Assembly: GCA_001939945.1 (NCBI GenBank)
Contig: MOEB01000008.1
Coordinates: 62,001 to 126,000 of the forward strand
Reading direction: 5' to 3'
Length of the DNA: 64,000 bases
Source: Aerophototrophica crusticola
GTDB taxonomy: Bacteria > Pseudomonadota > Alphaproteobacteria > Azospirillales > Azospirillaceae
A program made the translations under genes and the position numbers. How positions within the stretch are numbered: position 1 is the first letter of the stretch; the number at the start of each line of letters is the position of its first letter. The notes beneath the pieces were generated by a model. The model did not search any database. It worked only from the letters and a program-made list of their open reading frames with translations, and was not told the origin of the DNA. Of this stretch, positions 62,809-64,000 are shown one piece after another.

Positions 62809-63120
62809 ATGACCATCGTCCCCGTCGCCGGCGTCGCCCAGGCCTATGCCGCCGGCAAGCTCCCCGGCCTCGCCGGCCCGGTGGGGGAGGCGCTGCCCGC
62901 CCGCGGCAGCTTCCCCGACATGGTGGCCAAGGCCGTCAAGTCCGCCGTCAACACCGTCCGCCAGGGGGAGGAGGTCGCCGCTGCCGGCCTCCAGGGCAAG
63001 GCCAGCGCGCAGGAGGTGGTCCAGGCCACCATGTCCGCCGAGCTGACTGTGCAGGCCGTGGTGGCCGTGCGCGACAAGCTGGTGAACGCGTACCTGGACA
63101 TCATGCGGATGCCGATCTGA
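62809..63120 (+). CDS. fliE: flagellar hook-basal body protein FliE
   Basis: 103 residues. The C-terminal half SAQEVVQATMSAELTVQAVV, AVRDKLVNAYLDIMRMPI is the FliE signature. FliE joins the MS ring to the rod. It starts 3 bases after the flgC stop, so the two are translationally coupled. Confidence 0.92.
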   Translation: MTIVPVAGVAQAYAAGKLPGLAGPVGEALPARGSFPDMVAKAVKSAVNTVRQGEEVAAAGLQGKASAQEVVQATMSAELTVQAVVAVRDKLVNAYLDIMRMPI

Positions 63121-63128
63121 CGCCCGTC

Positions 63129-63217
63129 CCCTCTCCCTGGGGAGAGGGTCCGCCGAAGGCGGGGGTGAGGGGGACGGGTTCCTCGAAACCTGCCCCCTCT
63201 CCCCTCCGGGGAGAGGG
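63129..63217. repeat. CCCTCTCCC-type intergenic hairpins
   Basis: Two stem-loops, CCCTCTCCC with GGGAGAGGG (63129-63148) and CCCTCTCCCC with GGGGAGAGGG (63195-63217), lie in the 216-base gap between fliE and fliQ. Further CCCTCTCCCC words occur at about 63303-63312. This is a common repetitive class in GC-rich proteobacteria; no gene lies in the gap. Confidence 0.65.
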
Positions 63218-63336
63218 TTGGGGTGAGGGGGTGCCAGGAGCAGGCAAATTCCCCGGTCCCTACGCCTACCTCCCTCACCCGTCCCGGGCTGAGCCCGGTC
63301 CACCCTCTCCCCAGGAAGAGGGGACAAGAGGTCGAC

Positions 63337-63600
63337 ATGAACCAGGCCGACATCCTTGAGCTGCTGCGGTCCGGCATCTGGACGGCGATCCTGGCCTCCG
63401 CCCCCGTGCTGGGCATCGGGCTGGTGGTGGGGTTGGCTATCTCCCTGCTCCAGGCGCTGACGCAGGTGCAGGAGGCGACGCTCAGCTTCGTGCCGAAGAT
63501 CGTGCTGATGCTGGTGGGGGTGGTGCTGTCGCTGCCCTTCATGTTCGGGCTGCTGTCCACCTTCATGGAGCAGGTGGTCGCCCGCATCGGCGGGCCATGA
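63337..63600 (+). CDS. fliQ: flagellar export apparatus protein FliQ
   Basis: 87 residues with two membrane helices (about 16-40 and 52-75). SAPVLGIGLVVGLAISLLQA, LTQVQEATLSFVPKIVLML is the FliQ signature. It is part of the export gate with FliP and FliR. The stop overlaps the next start (ATGA). Confidence 0.95.
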   Translation: MNQADILELLRSGIWTAILASAPVLGIGLVVGLAISLLQALTQVQEATLSFVPKIVLMLVGVVLSLPFMFGLLSTFMEQVVARIGGP

Positions 63601-64000
63601 AACCCGTCCTCGCCCTCCTGGGCCTGCTGGCGGCCTCCCCCACCCTGGCGGGCCACCCGCCGGAGACCGCCTGTCTGACCGCCATCCGGCAGGCGGAACG
63701 GGAACAGCGCATGCCCGGCAAGCTGCTGCTGGCCCTGGGCGTGACCGAGGCGGGGCGGGAGGTGGACAAGCGCCTGACCGTCTGGCCCTGGACCGTGAAC
63801 GCGGAAGGCAGGGGCCGCTACTTCCCCAGCAAGGACGCGGCCATCGCCCATGTGCGGGCCCTGCGCGCGAAAGGCGTGCGCAGCATCGACGTGGGCTGCA
63901 TGCAGGTGAACCTGCACTGGCACCCGAGGGCGTTCCCCGACCTGGAGACGGCCTTCGACCCGGCCAGCAACGTGGCCTATGCCGCGGGCATGCTGAAGGG
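63597..64000 (+). CDS. lytic transglycosylase (SLT-type), 3' end outside window
   Basis: The first 134 codons. A signal peptide (LALLGLLAASPTLAG) is followed by an SLT-like domain: ACLTAIRQAEREQRMPGKLL, LALGVTEAGRE with the catalytic Glu, then SIDVGCMQVNLHWHP and FDPASNVAYAAGMLK. It probably cuts peptidoglycan to let the flagellar rod pass, given its coupling to fliQ. The sequence is cut by the window edge. Confidence 0.85.
   Translation, partial: MKPVLALLGLLAASPTLAGHPPETACLTAIRQAEREQRMPGKLLLALGVTEAGREVDKRLTVWPWTVNAEGRGRYFPSKDAAIAHVRALRAKGVRSIDVGCMQVNLHWHPRAFPDLETAFDPASNVAYAAGMLK

Overview
The window is GC-rich DNA, read almost wall to wall by genes with G/C-ending codons. Gene content points to an alphaproteobacterium of the Rhodospirillales/Azospirillaceae type (Azospirillum, Niveispirillum, Nitrospirillum or a relative): FlaF/FlbT flagellin regulators, a DUF1217 flagellar protein, an RPA-type replication initiator, an alphaproteobacterial zinc-ribbon DinB and many CHASE/Cache sensor kinases. 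The genus is inference from protein style, not a database match.

Replicon. Positions 7.6-16.1 kb hold a complete plasmid/chromid maintenance core. It comprises parA-parB, five perfect copies of the 16-bp palindrome GTTGCGACGTCGCAAC (likely parS), an RPA-family initiator gene followed by an Xre/MbcA/ParS-domain gene, and a roughly 0.7-kb origin with eleven iterons (consensus TCCTTACCGCCCGGGGGC) in two converging blocks. An inverted pair of half-iterons lies just upstream of rep, and iteron-like stragglers lie beside parB and ridA. Because the same molecule carries flagellar, glyoxylate, formaldehyde-detoxification and RNA-repair genes, it is best read as a secondary chromosome (chromid) or megaplasmid.

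Layout. 0-6.3 kb: a partial chemoreceptor, a hybrid kinase with two response regulators, and a voltage-gated ion channel. 6.3-16.1 kb: two HAD hydrolases, the replication/partition core, a RidA protein, an acyl-CoA dehydrogenase remnant and an EamA exporter. 16.2-21.3 kb: methyltransferase, YihY membrane protein, a possible toxin-antitoxin pair, a LuxR-type regulator, an EthD protein and a repeat-containing secreted protein. 21.5-27.3 kb: a tight four-gene operon (SET protein, NTT/MFS-HEAT-cNMP fusion, CHASE4 kinase, receiver) preceded by a perfect TTAA-N7-TTAA box. 27.3-34.7 kb: a berberine-bridge-type oxidase and a heavy-metal RND efflux operon. 34.9-42.0 kb: redox enzymes, DinB, CspA and small proteins. 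42.4-44.6 kb: glutathione-dependent formaldehyde oxidation (frmA, fghA). 44.6-48.5 kb: an orphan Phd antitoxin, then an IclR regulator divergent from glcB and glcG. 48.6-54.0 kb: a c-di-GMP EAL-CBS-GGDEF protein and a CHASE3 hybrid kinase with its receiver. 54.1-56.0 kb: flaF-flbT-flaG-like-DUF1217. 56.0-60.2 kb: rtcR divergent from rtcB-rtcA with a strong sigma-54 promoter. 60.3-64.0 kb: fliI divergent from flgB-flgC-fliE-fliQ and a lytic transglycosylase cut by the window end.

Most unusual. (1) A dispersed intergenic element with three copies (34683-34818, 60178-60315, 62264-62343) is built of short hairpins whose stems change by compensatory substitutions while their tetraloops stay nearly fixed. 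(2) The SET/NTT-HEAT-cNMP/CHASE4 operon looks like an undescribed signalling unit. No rRNA, tRNA, CRISPR array or intact insertion sequence was seen.
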